A stretch of 37,004 nucleotides of DNA, taken from positions 1 to 37,004 of the forward strand of contig CAXIUT010000169.1 in the NCBI GenBank assembly GCA_964035545.1, written 5' to 3'. The position numbers and the translations under genes were made by a program. Source of the DNA: Bugula neritina (Eukaryota > Bryozoa > Gymnolaemata > Cheilostomatida > Bugulidae). Of this stretch, positions 14,120 through 26,320 are shown in pieces. The notes beneath the pieces were generated by a model. The model ran no database searches and was not told the DNA's origin. It worked only from the letters and a program-made list of their open reading frames with translations. The stretch's first letter is position 1. Each line of letters begins with the position of its first letter.

Positions 14120-16771
14120 ATGTTAATAAAACGATATGTTTTACTTTCTTAATCTAGTCAATACGTATTACTAACGATAGAAGTAATATAATAAGTTCTT
14201 TCCTCTGAAAACGAACTTCCTTTAACCAAATATAATGCGCTTTTGACGATCTAACAAATACTGAATGTTTGTAGTTATTTATCTGTGACTTTGGTTGAAA
14301 TCTATATTCTTCCACTGTTATCTCAAATAGCCCGACACTAAATATAAAAACAAAAATCAGAAGAAGATGAAGGTTACTTTCAATAAAGAGGATATAGAAA
14401 TTCTGTTGGAATGAAAATGGCTAGTAGGAAATATGTATAATTAGCTGTTAAGCTTGTTTGTATTATTGCGCGTACAAAACCTTGTGAAAATGTGTTACAG
14501 GTAATTTTGAAAAATAATAAATCAGTTAGTCAAAATACTTATGATGCTTTAAAAAATATTAAAGGCTAGTAATTGAGAAAATTGACTGAGGATATTTCAA
14601 TTTTAAAAAATAGATATGAAATAGATCTAAAGGCATATAGACCTTTGCTTTTAACTAAGTATTTATCTAAAAAAATAAAAAAGCAGATCTTATCTTCAAG
14701 GTAATTATCTTATAGTTTTAAAAAATTATTATAAAGTTAAGATTATTTTATTTCAGTGCCTATTATAAATACTTGTCTTTCTTAGATGATAGATTTAAGT
14801 TAAAATTTTAGTTGCAAAAGGTATTATCTTGATTTATTGTCATTTTATATTAAAAAAGGCAATATTTATGCAATAATCGGTGTCCATAATTGCAATTTTA
14901 TTAAGTAAATTTTCTAGGAGGTTATTAAAATTAAAGGGCATTTGAAACTGTCTTATGGAAGAAATATTTTTCCATAGATATAGGCATCACCTAAGGATAA
15001 ATATGAATTTTATTGTTAATTTTTGAAATGTATAAAATTATGGGCTTATTGTCTTCCTGAAAATGAAATGGGTTAAATATCTGAAATAAAAGAGATATAT
15101 GATTATCTATTCAAGGAACTTCACTTTTAATTTCCTGAAGTAGTGTTGTTTGATAAGATGGTTCAGGAATTTCAAAGTAATTTAAAGAGAAGAGAAGTTC
15201 CAAATGATGAACTTGTTAAATTAATGGATGGTGAGGGTAGCTTTTTTTCTGATTTATAAAATATTAATAGCCGTGATAATACTATGGTAAATAGATATAC
15301 TGATATAAAATAAAATCCTAGATCAAGTTGTTTTTCATATCAAAGACAATCAATATCAATATAAAGTTCATAAAAGAGTTCTTTTAATTCATTGATCCGA
15401 GATATTTAGGATCTTATAAACAAACTAGGCTAAAAAAGCAAACTTGAGGAAACTATATAACAGTTGAGATAGTTTAAATATTAATGGAGTAGTTTGAAAA
15501 AATAAAAAAATGAAAATTTATCGAATAATTTCAAAACTATAGGATAAAGATACTATGATAAAATAATATAAATTTAGGATTTATATCAACAGTTTAAAAA
15601 TAAATAATTTCCTTTTAGAATTTTCAAACAAAAAATAAATAATATGCAACAATCATCATTTTTGAATACTTTATCAAAAATAAGAGATAAAAATAACAGC
15701 AAAAATAGTAAAAATGAAATAAGTGGGTTAAGACTATAATCACAAACTAGTTCTAAATTTTTATTAAAATATTAAAGTAAATATCATCAAGTATAAAAGA
15801 AATCCTCTCTAAGTAAGATAAAAGAAGAAGATTAAAAGTTAGATAGGTCAAAATAAATGCTTGATAGATCAAAATAAAAGCCAAAAGAATATAAAATATC
15901 ATTTTTGAATAAGATATAATAGTCAGTTTAACCAATAACTCATAATTAATATGGAATTAAAGATTTATTATTGAAAAGAAAAGAATTTAATTCTAAAAAT
16001 GATGAGGATATTAGTATTAAATCTAAAATTTTATCTTCACAACTTGATATCTCTTAAAAATTTGACTCTAAAGTTGTCCATTCTGACGAACTCTTTAATA
16101 AAAAATCAATTTCAGTAAAATAAAAATCCAACTAAATAAATTAAAAATAGAAATCAGATATAGTTTTATAAAAGTCGAATAAAAAGACTTTATTATCAAA
16201 ATTATCAAGTAAAGCTTTGATTATCAATAATTCTAGATCAAATAAATCTAAATCTTAAAAAGAATCAATAAAGTAATCATCTTCAGAGCAACAAATATAG
16301 TTATTAATAAGTGATGATCCAAGTAAAAATATATAAGAAGTTTATCAAATTTCTTCATAAAAAGCAATTCCATAAAATAGATAATAAAAAAGTATATCAA
16401 TTGATAGTAGATTGAGACAATTTAATAAAGGAAATTCTTTTGCTAAAATAGTTTGTACTTTAACAAAAAGATCAATTGAATCTTATTCTGATTATAGAAA
16501 CAAATCAGCTTCTAAAAACTTAAGAAATAAATCTTTATCAAAAGATAAATCACTATAGCGTGATACTACTGGATAGTTAACTAGATCTTGTAGTCGATCT
16601 GTTATTCGTAGACAATTATAAAAATTTAAAAGAAAAGAAAGAAATTAAAAATATTACTGTATGAATAATTCTTTTTCTAATAATATTTTAAATTATTCTC
16701 ATAGTTCTAATTAAAATTCAGGTGTTTTGAATTAAAGAATTAAAATAAATTATGAATAAAGAATCAGTTGA
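14120..16771 (+). CDS. VHS-like domain protein with Ser/Lys-rich tail
   Basis: About 876 aa with one 21-nt intron at 14736-14756 ending CAG. The first ~340 residues are helical. The stretch LDLLSFYIKKGNIYAIIG, FIKQIFQEV, then KCIKLWAYCLPENE...IYDYLF and HFQFPE resembles the last helices of VHS domains, which read ubiquitin or sorting signals on endosomal and Golgi cargo. A coiled helical stretch (IRDIQDLINKLGQ...) follows in a GAT-like position, then a ~450-aa disordered Ser/Lys/Gln tail. The stop TGA overlaps the next gene, an adaptin appendage, by 20 nt. The ATG is the first after an in-frame TGA. Domain call is tentative. Confidence 0.6.
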
Positions 16772-17492
16772 AACAATTAATTATCAAATAGTTAATAAAT
16801 GTTTGTCTGTTTTTCCAAAGAAAGATAAGATTTTCATTAAAAGTTGTATTCAAAATAAAGGAATTCTTTTTTAATCTGATCAATTACAAGTAGGATATGT
16901 ACATTATAATAAAGGATATCAATTGGATTTTACTCTATATATTACTGCTAAATGTAATATTTAAAGTATCAAATTTTGTATTAAAAATGATGATAATATG
17001 ATCGCTGCGCTATAGATTGGGGAATTAAAGAATTTAGACTAAAATATGCAGGAAACAGTCAAAATTTAAACTTGGATCAAAAGAATTCCATATTAAATGC
17101 CTATTTTAAATATTAATGTAACGTATGATGCCAATAATAAAATATAGAAATGCCTTATTTTGCCTTGTTCAATAAATAAATATAATTTTTTTGAACATAC
17201 TAATGAAATAATACCTAAAAATGATAAAAACTACTATTATAAAAGTTAATCTTTTAAAATGATGAAAAGAATGAATAAAAAAGGAAATATAATAAAGTAT
17301 TTTCCATTTTTTACATAAAATAAAACAGCTAAGAATACTTTTGTTACTGAGTTTACTTTTTAATCATAAAAGTATGTAATTCATTTGTTTCCATAATAAG
17401 ACTATTATTACTTAACCTGTATTTCACAAAAGAATTCAGAATAATCAATTTAGTATGTATTAAATTATCTCATATATCTTATGGAATAATGA
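16752..17492 (+). CDS. Adaptin appendage (alpha-ear-like) protein
   Basis: 246 aa, no intron. It resembles the C-terminal appendage of AP-2 alpha adaptin: KSCIQNKGILFQSDQLQVGY followed by beta-strand-rich sequence, then LNINVTYD.NNKIQKCLILPCSINKYNFFE, matching the PVLNI.F.Y...V.LPI.LNKFF pattern, and a helical platform part to the end. Appendages bind endocytic accessory proteins. Here no adaptin trunk precedes it; a VHS-like protein does, and the two overlap by 20 nt. Either it is a free appendage protein, or the two ORFs form one GGA-like product through a short intron I could not place at the usual length. Confidence 0.65.
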
Positions 17493-17521
17493 TTTTTATA
17501 TTATTTATGATAAATTAATCA

Positions 17522-18283
17522 TCATTCATTGATTGGTCTTGCAGTTATGATAGCATTTCTGACTGTTACAGGGTAGCTATTTGCACAGTAAGTGTTAAAT
17601 TGAATTGTTTCTGACTATGAATTTACTGTATGGATCTTTCGAAGAGTGTGAGGGATAAAGTTTGAATTATTTGGAGTGTAGAAACCTGAATTTTGCATGA
17701 GACTGCCTCCCTGATTGAAGTAGATGTATATCCATGAACTGCTTGCTTTAGCTAAGAAGTTAAAAGTTATAAGATATTTTCCTTTTGGAAGTTTGATATC
17801 ACATAATGATTAATAATTTTGATTGTTGTAGTTTTGTTGTTCAAGTTTGTGTCCACAGTATGTGGTCAGGTTGTTTTTTTAACTGTTTTCTCTTAGATTT
17901 TTTACTTTCTTGGATAAATGATCTAGAGCTTTTTTTACTGTTTCTTCTTCACTTACTTCTCTTAGTTTTTTAAGATAAATAACTTCTTCAACTGGTTTGA
18001 GGAAAGGTGATTCAACTGAAACTTTTATTTCTAATAATTAATTTTAAGCCATGTTTTTTCGAATAAAGGTTATCTTTATTTAAGTTTTTGTTTTTTCAAG
18101 AGCTTTCATCAGTGTATTAACTCCAATATTTTACAGATTGATTTATTTATCATAGTATTAAGTTCTTGAAAGACTGTCTGTAGCACTGATTGCAAATTTT
18201 CTTTACCCTAAAATGTTGAGTTCAATGTCATAGGTGTCATATCGATAGTTAATAGCTGGTTTAGCTGTCTTGGCTGCCTACAT
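17522..18283 (-). CDS. Conserved-looking protein of unknown function, 253 aa
   Basis: One clean frame with no intron, starting MQAAKTAKPAINYRYD. The N-terminal half is mixed alpha/beta and charged, with a coiled segment (LREVSEEETVKKALDHLSKK). The C-terminal ~120 residues are rich in beta-strand sequence, with YCGHKLE, CDIKLPKGKYLITFNFLAKASSSWIYIYF and GFYTPNNSNF, suggesting a C1q/TNF-like jelly-roll. That is only a resemblance of strand pattern. It has no signal peptide or membrane segment. Convergent with the adaptin-ear gene, 29 bp apart. Confidence 0.72.
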
Positions 18284-18342
18284 ATCTAAATAATAAACAA
18301 AGAATTATAATTATAAAATGATAATCAAAAAGAGTATAATAA

Positions 18343-18756
18343 TCAGAATTTATCAACTTTTCGAGTCTGTTTTATTTGTTTTATTCTACTTTTTCTGTAA
18401 AAATTGAAAACAAATTACTTTTTACCTTCAAGAAAATTATTTTTAGATTTAAAAGGAGTAGTATTATTGAATACTACTTTTCTATTAATTTTTTAATGAT
18501 TTTCTAAACATCTTTAACATGACTAAGATCTTACTTTAAAAGAAATTCCTTTTTTAACTTTATTGTAAAATTAAACTGAACTAAATCTTCTTGTTTCTTC
18601 AGAATTTACAACATCTATAGAATTATATTTGGTGTAGTAATTATTTTTTGTTTTAGAAAAGAATTAAGAAGTCAGAGGTTATGTATAATTACGTAGTTTA
18701 GCTTTAGGAGTGTTGTTTCCCAAGTGATAGAAGTATTGAGCTCTTTTTATTTGCAT
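18343..18756 (-). CDS. Small basic protein of unknown function, 137 aa
   Basis: Intronless frame from MQIKRAQYFYHLGNN to TGA at 18343. It is rich in Lys, Asn, Ser and Phe; one CxxC (SCQRC) lies mid-protein. No family is recognised. It is 59 bp upstream of the 253-aa gene on the same strand, and its 5' end faces internal telomeric tract 2, 83 bp away. Confidence 0.6.
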
Positions 18757-18839
18757 TGAATTAAGTTATTATTGGTAAAATAGTAGAATTATTACATTAA
18801 AATAATCCACATAAATTTAATATTAATTCTAGAACTATC

Positions 18840-18950
18840 GGGGTTGGGGTTGGGGTTGGGGTTGGGGTTGGGGTTGGGGTTGGGGTTGGGGTTGGGGTTG
18901 GGGTTGGGGTTGGGGTTGGGGTTGGGGTTGGGGTTGGGGTTGGGGTTGGG
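18840..18950. repeat. Internal telomeric tract 2, (GGGGTT)n
   Basis: 111 nt of perfect GGGGTT repeats, the longest tract in the window. It ends at TTGGG, then unique CTCCATG. It lies between two divergent genes whose starts are 83 bp to the left and 143 bp to the right. Confidence 0.97.
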
Positions 18951-19093
18951 CTCCATGACAACTTTATCTCACTCATTCACACTCATATCTACAACTCTCA
19001 AACTTCCATTCAGGATGTACTTATTTACTAATACAGGCTGTATTAAAATTCTAAATCAATTATCTCTCTGAAGCAAACACTAAATTTAATAAA

Positions 19094-22000
19094 ATGTTAG
19101 CTACCTTATCTAGTCAACTTATTGATAAAAAAATATCTTATTAACTCACCTTGAGAGATAGTTTTTTGAAGCTATTGCAAACAGATTTTCTTCCCTTATT
19201 AAGGATCAATAGATATGAACTCACTAAACTCTCACTTTTTGGTTTTGATATCTATGTACATATCGATAAAGATAGATTGAACCTCTAGAAGCAGTGTTGC
19301 AGATTTTATCGAGATTGGATTTTATCAAAAAAAGAATTATTTAGTCAGCAGAAGAGATAGAAGAAAACGGAGAGAATGCACTACTGAAGGGATGGGATAG
19401 TTATATGTACTATGTAGATCAGTGGAGATTATCTTTTAATATATATATGTTAGATGAGTATCTGAGGATAGGAGGTAAATCTTTTCTCAAAAAAGATAGA
19501 GAAATATTGTTTACAGGAATTAGCAATTTATACAATGAATTAGTTCCTTCTTTAAGCATCAAAAATAATTTCAAATTATTGAAAGATTTAGCTGAATTGA
19601 ATAATTCTCTTTATAATTTCCATCCAAGTTTTAACTATTTCTAGTTTTATTCTTTACTTCTTCCTCTAAATGATAATCTTGAGTTGATATTCCATAATAT
19701 CAATGATATACTTCAAAAATGTCTTAGAACAAACATTTTGACTCCGCTTCTTTTCGGTTTACTCAGACATCGTTAAGCTTTCCTCAACTTCATTCATGAA
19801 ACTGATTCCATTGAGTGGTTGCCATACCTTAACACTCTTATATCAGGGATATCAATTAATTTAAAATTTAGGATATTGGAATATGAATAGATTATTAGCT
19901 TATTTTAGAAAGTTGCCTTTAAGGCTGGTTTATTAGGTAAAATACGGATAAATGAGATAGTTGGAACTTTATAAGATGGATGGAAAGATGCTAAATAATT
20001 TTTTATATCTGCTGTTAAAATAGGATTTTACAGTGGAGAGGTTCAAACTTGGAAAATGGTTGATTTATAAGAGATAGGTCCAAGAATAATAAATTCAATA
20101 CTTGACGGCATGCTGCTAAATCCTTAATAAAATCCATAATTTTAAGAATACATTGGTAACAAGTAATAAAAAATATCATAATAAATAAAGAAGTTAAGTG
20201 GTAATAAATTGGATTATTCTTCAATAAAAAATAGTATATGCTAGCTTTAATTTTAAATAACAACTTAAGAACAAATTTACAGAATAATTAGAATTAATAA
20301 TTTAATATATATGAGTAAGGGTTATGATGAATATACTATTAATTTCATAGTTAGTTCTTTGATGGCTATTAGTTGTCCAGTGAGAAAGATGTTTAGAGTT
20401 AGAATTGAATAAGGTATTAATAAAATCAATGAATATTTGTGTTTAAAAAATGATAATAATTTTACTTTTATCAAATAAAAAATAATAAGTTTGCATTCGC
20501 TATATCAGCCTAAAAAGAACATTAAAGGTATGATTTAATTTTATTTTAATAATTATTAACCTAAAAAATGTTTTTCTACTTTGATTCAAATACTTGATAT
20601 GTCTTCAGGATAGACTTGTGATTTTTTAGCTGAGTATGCTTCATCAAGTTTCGTAATAGAACCTTCATCAAAGTTAGTAAAAGTTAAAACATTTTAAAAA
20701 TAGATTATAGTTAAAAATGATTTAGTGAATGCTCCTTATGAAAGTCATTGTATTTTAAGTGTTTTAATAACATAGTTAACTAATAAGAATAAATATGGAA
20801 TTTATTTGATATAAAAAATAATAAAGAAAAATCCTTTAATTTCATTTTCACTTTTAAATTTCCCTATTAATTAAAATGGAAGATTATACTCTTTTGGAAC
20901 TTTTTTAATAGAAAATAGTTAATATCATCAACTATTAAAATAAATCTTATTAAATTCAACAAATAAAATTCTATCTTAAGAAGGTATTGATCTGATTGAA
21001 GTATTGAGTTATCCCAATGTATGTTAGCAATTATACAAAAAAATCAACTAAGTTTAATAAATTTAGCAATTGTATCTCTATTGTAAGCTATTGCTTTGGG
21101 TTTATCAACAAACTTAGATGATATAGAATCAATGTAGAGATTTACTTGCTATTTATCTATATATTCTTGAGAAAAATACGAAATCATCAATGACTAAGAA
21201 AATTATTTAATAAATATGTTAACTATCAGGATATGCATTTGAAAATAAGCTATAGTACTGGTTAACTTTTCTTTTAGTAAAAAAAATATAAGGAAAATTT
21301 GATGCTTATAAAATAAATCGAAAAAAAGCTTTGAAACCTTCAGGAAATAGTATTTATTTTATTAATTAAATAGAATAAAATTAAAACATATTAATCAAAA
21401 AAACATAAAAGACTAATGAATAATAATAAGAGAAAAAGAAGATTGATAAAATAAAATCCTAGAATTTTTGGAATGTATTCAATAAATTATCAGAACTTGG
21501 TTTATAGGAGTTAAATAATTCATTATAAAATCAAAACATTATTTTCCAAGAATAAATTAAATGTTTATATATTCCATAAATCAGTTAAGCTATTCTAGGT
21601 TAGATTTTCAAGCTTTTTAGCAATAAATAAACTGAATAATAATGGAAAAATACGACAAATTTTTTAAGTTTGAATGTTGAAAACTATCTAAAACTAACAT
21701 AATAAGCAATAAACACTAAAAATATATCTTATTTGTCTTCTCATAGATATGTATCAAGTTTGAATCCTAAAATAAAAGAAATTCTTTCTCTTCAAACTTC
21801 CTAAAAAGTAAATATATTGAAACCGATGTGTGCCTCATTATCTCATAAATAAAAATAAAAAATAGCCGATTAATTCTTTTTAGAATTATCCTTTTTGGAA
21901 AGTTATGTATAATACTTTGAGGGTATTTAGTTTATATGTTTATTAAGTGGATTTAACTGGAGAATATTAATGGATTTTTTTAGTAAGTAATTAGGTAGTG

Positions 22001-23091
22001 CTAAGTTATCTTCTGTTATTTTGCAATATAGTGAATATATTACTATTACTGATAAGGCGAATAATGAGTATGAGATTCTTATAACTAAGAGTAGAAATTT
22101 ATTCCATAAATATATAATTTTACTTTCTTTGAAATTTCAATCTATTTTTAGGAATAATTAATCCAAGTAAGAACTTGAAATAAAATTGATTAATGAATTA
22201 ACTTTTGTTAATATAATAGTTAATTAGTTCCAGTTGAAGTAAGTTTTAGTTAAAATGGGTCTATTACATAAAACAATGAAAGAAAGAAATATATATTTCT
22301 AATCTTTCTTTATTGATGACATTATTGAGTGGAATTTTTATATGAATAAGTACTTCAATGGAGATATTATTGTTCCTGATTTTAGCTATGGATATTATCT
22401 TACTAATTCTGGTGTTTATCAAGATAATAAAATGGAACTTGGAGTCATGTTGTAGTTGTACTATGAAGAATCAGGTTAACCAGCTAAAGTTTAATCTATT
22501 TATTTACCTTAAATTGGAAATAAATCTAATTTTGAGGTAATTGATGAGAAAAAAAGAGATGTTATTGACTGTGATAAATAGATTGATTACTGCAAGGAGT
22601 ATAATGGTATTGTTAACTAATTAATAGAAAAAAAAGTAATAATAAAAGATTAAAATAAGTGGGATCTTAAATATGGTATAAATTCTGAATAATAAAAACA
22701 TTAGACTAGTTTTTATAAACTAGGTTGCCTATTTGCATTTATATCTCAATAAAAGTAATAGTAAACAAGTGCTTTTCTTGTTTAACTTCTTAAAAGAAAA
22801 AAATTAAACTGGTAAATATTAAAAAAAATTCGTCCTGATTAATATCATCATATTAAGTCGACTTTACTTGAACCAGATGTAAATTTATGATTTATTTAGA
22901 TAGCAAATCAATAAGTAACTTTTGTTCATGAAGGGATAAACTTGATTCCTAATGGAGATGAAATAAAAGTAAATTAGTACAACAGAGAGATCTATTGTCA
23001 TAAAATAGGAACTAAAATAGTAGGAGATATAGCTTGGAAATATGGAACTGAGTTTCTTAGAGGATATATTCATCAAAAAAATGCAAAATGA
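19094..23091 (+). CDS. Giant HECT-like protein lacking the catalytic C-lobe
   Basis: About 1318 aa in three exons, with a 20-nt intron at 19256-19275 and a 21-nt intron at 22879-22899 that contains the only in-frame TGA. The first ~950 residues are helical and unrecognised. The end resembles a HECT N-lobe: PDFSYGYYLTNSG, FYKLGCLFAFIS, FLVQLLKRKKLNWQILKKIRPDQYHHI, then VTFVHEGINLIPNGDEIKVN and a GTEFLRGY segment. HECT ligases continue ~100 residues to a C-lobe with the catalytic Cys. Here the frame stops at TGA 23089-23091 and the opposite-strand neighbour ends 41 bp later. It may bind E2 without thioester transfer, or the C-lobe is lost. Confidence 0.7.
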
Positions 23092-23132
23092 TTCTCTTCT
23101 TAAAAGATAAATAGTTTTTAAAGTTGAGTAAA

Positions 23133-23565
23133 TCATGTGAAGATATACTGAAATTCTTAACGAGTTAATTCTGACTTAGAATGAACATTTTTGAAATTTT
23201 TAAGATTAACTTTTAGTCCAAAATTTTATTCCAAATATATTTCGATATAATTCCATGGAATATTACATCCTATATAGCCAGGATTATTCTTTTTGAAGGC
23301 ACGAAGTATTTAATCAAAAGTTTGACCTAAATATCATATGAATATTACCTATGGGAGCGATAACTTTTTCTTATTTGTATTGTTTGAAAGTTGATATTAT
23401 TTTTTGGAAGGCTTTTTATCCGATATAGCCATGTCCTTTGGGATCAGCTTCATAGACCATTTCTAAAAGTTATTATTATGATATTTATTTTCCAAGTTCT
23501 TGGTATAATATTGATACATTTGAGGACTCTTCTGAGCATATTTTTGGAAAGCATGGTACTTCCAT
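23133..23565 (-). CDS. Small EF-hand-like protein, 136 aa
   Basis: A 22-nt intron at 23327-23348 joins two halves, each with an EF-hand-like helix-loop-helix: MVYEADPKGHGYIGQKAFQK and AFKKNNPGYIG...YIEIYLEQ. The loops keep the central Gly-x-Ile but lack several acidic ligands, so calcium binding is doubtful, at least in the second. Similar small proteins occur in calmodulin/centrin relatives and axonemal complexes. ATG at 23563-23565 follows an in-frame TGA, but coding-like sequence (KKEMFRQIQ) just upstream could be a further 5' exon. Its stop lies 41 bp from the HECT-like gene's stop. Confidence 0.62.
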
Positions 23566-23721
23566 CAGTCATATAAGACTTGAATTTGTCTGAACATTTC
23601 TTTTTCTCTTCTTATGAAAGACAATATCTGGACTCTGAGGAGTCAATGGTGTTATTTTTCTATTTAATCATTCCATAATAAATCGATAGATAGTTGATGT
23701 GTCATATTATAATTGATATTA

Positions 23722-24730
23722 ATGTTTTCGAGTTTCAAGAAAGGCCTGCGTTCTATCGATTTCTATCAGGCTGTACCTAGCGAATACAGTGAGGGAACTG
23801 TATCTGGTGCTTGCATATCTGTAGTATCTATTTCAGTTCTTTTATTTTTGACTATAATGTCGATAGTTAACTTTGCAGCACCTAAAGTAGACAGTGATTT
23901 GATAATTGACCAAAAACATTTGGCATAAAAACTGAAGGTTTATATCGATATAGCTTTTCCTAGATACCCATGTTCATTTTTATCTTTGGACATATAAAAC
24001 ATATTGAAGGTACATCATGTAAATGTTCATGATAATCTTCAAAAAATAACATTACCTGATAACCAGATATACAATGATGAAGGCATGACTGATGATCAGA
24101 TGCTAAAACGTGTGATGTAGGATATAGATCATAAGAAAGGATGTAGGATGAAGGGATATTTTGAAATAGATCGTGTACCTGGCAATTTTCATTTTAGTTG
24201 TCATGGTTATGGAGCCATTATTCATCGTTTGGTTAATCAAGGATATAGTATCTCTTATTTTATGTAGGAATGTTGGATATGAGTCATCATATTTATGAGT
24301 TACGGTTTGGAAATTAGACTTCTACTTAATATGGAACTAACAGTTTGGGAGATTTTAATTCAGAAAAATAAATCTAAGAAGTCTTTATGGGCATTACCTA
24401 TACTTACTTCCTTGATATCATCTAAAAAAATATCATAGACTAGAATAACGAAAAAGGATAAGAACTATATATTTATACTGCTCGCTTGAATGAGGTGATC
24501 TTGGCTCAATTACCCATGGTTTACTTCAGGTACTTGATTGATAATTGAGGTACGAGACCAATCCGATGACAGTTTTACACATCTACTCTCACAACTAATG
24601 GCATAACTTATTTATTGATATAGTTGGTATTCTTGGAGGAATTTTCACTGTAGCATCTATTATTGATCACATGGTGCATTCTTCTATACATTTCCTGATA
24701 GAAAAGCAAAGGCTTAACAAATTGAGATGA
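23722..24730 (+). CDS. Erv41/Erv46 (ERGIC2/3) family cargo receptor
   Basis: 322 aa in three exons, with 20-nt introns at 24264-24283 and 24530-24549, both ending GAG. The order fits the family: N-terminal FYQAVPSEYSEGTVSGA and a membrane segment (ISVVSISVLLFLTIMS), a luminal start RYPCSFLSLD, KKGCRMKGYFEIDRVPGNFHF, HHIYELRFGN, MVYFRYETNPMTV, and a C-terminal membrane segment in LFIDIVGILGGIFTVASIID. These proteins cycle between ER and Golgi in COPI and COPII vesicles and retrieve ER proteins. I do not see Erv46's extra Cys motif, so Erv41 versus Erv46 is open. Confidence 0.88.
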
Positions 24731-24791
24731 TTATATTTATGTTCATTAATTAGGTTAATTATTTTAGTATTAGTAATAGATTAGAATGAGG

Positions 24792-25483
24792 TCAGTCAGA
24801 ATGTTTTAGTTGTTTTACCATGTATATCCAAATAGCTCCGAATAATACTAGTAAAAATACATAAATAATTGTTATTATTTTGTTAGTCTTCATAATATTT
24901 TCAACATTGGAATCGAATTTATCTCCTTGCTATTTAGAACGAGAAGCCTATCTTTCTAATCGAACTAGTGCCCTTTTGATAACTTGTACATTTTATTCTA
25001 CTCCAAATAAATCAGATGACTAAACAAGAGGTATTCCATTGGATTAACTGTGATACATAATTGGATTTAACTTTTATCCAATGAATAAATCTACTAAAAC
25101 AGATTTACTTCTTATATTGATAACTTATACACATAGTTCATATTATCCATGGTATTCTAAGTGTTCACTTGTATGTTTGACCACATAGGGATCATTGGAC
25201 ATCGTTTGAATGCAGTGATATTGTTTCTAATGCAGTATTTATTTAACGTTATTCTTTTCATCCATGATCTTGACTGTAAATTGAATTGAACATTCTTATC
25301 TAGATAACTTGAGGATTGCAAATTTTGCTTACAATGTCTGCCTAGAAATAAAAGTACTTTATCAGGAGATAACTAAGCAGTAAAACATTTTTTACGAGTA
25401 TTTGGTTCTAATTATAAAAGAATGGATTGGGTCAAGATGGCTAAACTGAACACTATCATGATAAAGTTCATGATGAATTTCAT
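24792..25483 (-). CDS. p24/TMED (GOLD domain) family protein
   Basis: 223 aa after removing a 20-nt intron at 25338-25357 that ends CAG. It has a signal peptide (MKFIMNFIMIVFSLAILTQS), a luminal GOLD-like region with Cys in KKCFTA and GQYELCVQV, a coiled-coil ALVRLERQASRSKQQ, a single membrane span (KIITIIYVFLLVLFGAIWIY) and a short cytosolic tail KQLKHSD. p24 proteins help cargo enter COPII/COPI vesicles. It is tail-to-tail with the Erv41/46 gene, 61 bp away, so two early-secretory cargo proteins sit side by side. The tail lacks a classical dilysine at the end. Confidence 0.8.
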
Positions 25484-25526
25484 TATTATTAATCTATAAA
25501 TATTTTTAATACAATTAATGAATGAA

Positions 25527-26174
25527 TCAGGCTGCTTAATCGTCCTATGCATACATATTAGCTTCTAATTCTTTTTTCTTTTTGTTTTTGATATCTGTTT
25601 ACATATTCGAGATCAAGTTGTCAACATCTGTATCTTAAACGTCATCATCTCCCATTTCCATTGAATCTTGAATCATTTCATTCACTAGTTGCATTCGTTC
25701 TTTTTATGTTGTATATGTTTTCATATTATTATTGAATTGTTCAATATTTATTTTGTTTTTGGCGTTTCCCATTATCTTCGCCATTCCATTCATTACATTT
25801 GACATTTGATCCATTGTGTGCATCGACTGTAATCTACTTTATAAATGTAGTACTCAAAGACTGTGTTTTGTAGTTGTGCGTCTAAATTTTTGTATTTTAT
25901 AATGAATTTTTGGTTCTTCAGGATGTTATTTGCAAGAGTTTTCTTACTGACCTAAATTGTTTGGATCGTACTTGTGGAGAATTGCCACTCAGCAGTTTTT
26001 TGAGGTCTTTTTGCATCTTTTTATCATTCATTTAGAGCTTCATACACTCGCGTTGAAACTCTCTTCGCATCTTACCTATCTCAGTTGTGTACTATTTTAT
26101 TTGTTCTGTATTGGACAAGAAATACCTTTAAGTGTTTTTTATGGCTCTTTCGGCTTTGGCTGTTCTGAACCCAT
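25527..26174 (-). CDS. ESCRT-III subunit, Vps2/CHMP2-like
   Basis: 195 aa after removing three introns of exactly 20 nt (26106-26125, 25952-25971, 25834-25853), each restoring family sequence. The basic N-terminal helices (EIGKMRREFQRECMKLQM, KKMQKDLKKLL) precede LANNILKNQKF, then ELQSMHTMDQMSNVMNGMAKIMG and the acidic EMIQDSMEMGDDD. This is the Snf7-domain pattern and order of CHMP2. The C-terminus is short and I see no clear MIM motif. ESCRT-III polymerises to cut membranes in multivesicular-body formation, cytokinesis and repair. CHMP3/Vps24 is the main alternative. Confidence 0.8.
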
Positions 26175-26320
26175 TGTGATTATATATAAATTCTGATTAA
26201 TGAATAAACTCTTTCGCTTAAAACCCTTCGGTATAAAGCAGTTATTTAAATAGTCAAAATCAAAAGTTTAAGTCTACCTTTATAAATCAGAAATTTCAAA
26301 CTAAATAGTCTATTATTTAG

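Noticed and set aside
18844-19071. ORF encoding a Gly-Leu repeat protein
   Set aside because: It is the telomeric tract GGGGTT translated in one frame plus adjacent intergenic DNA; no independent coding support.
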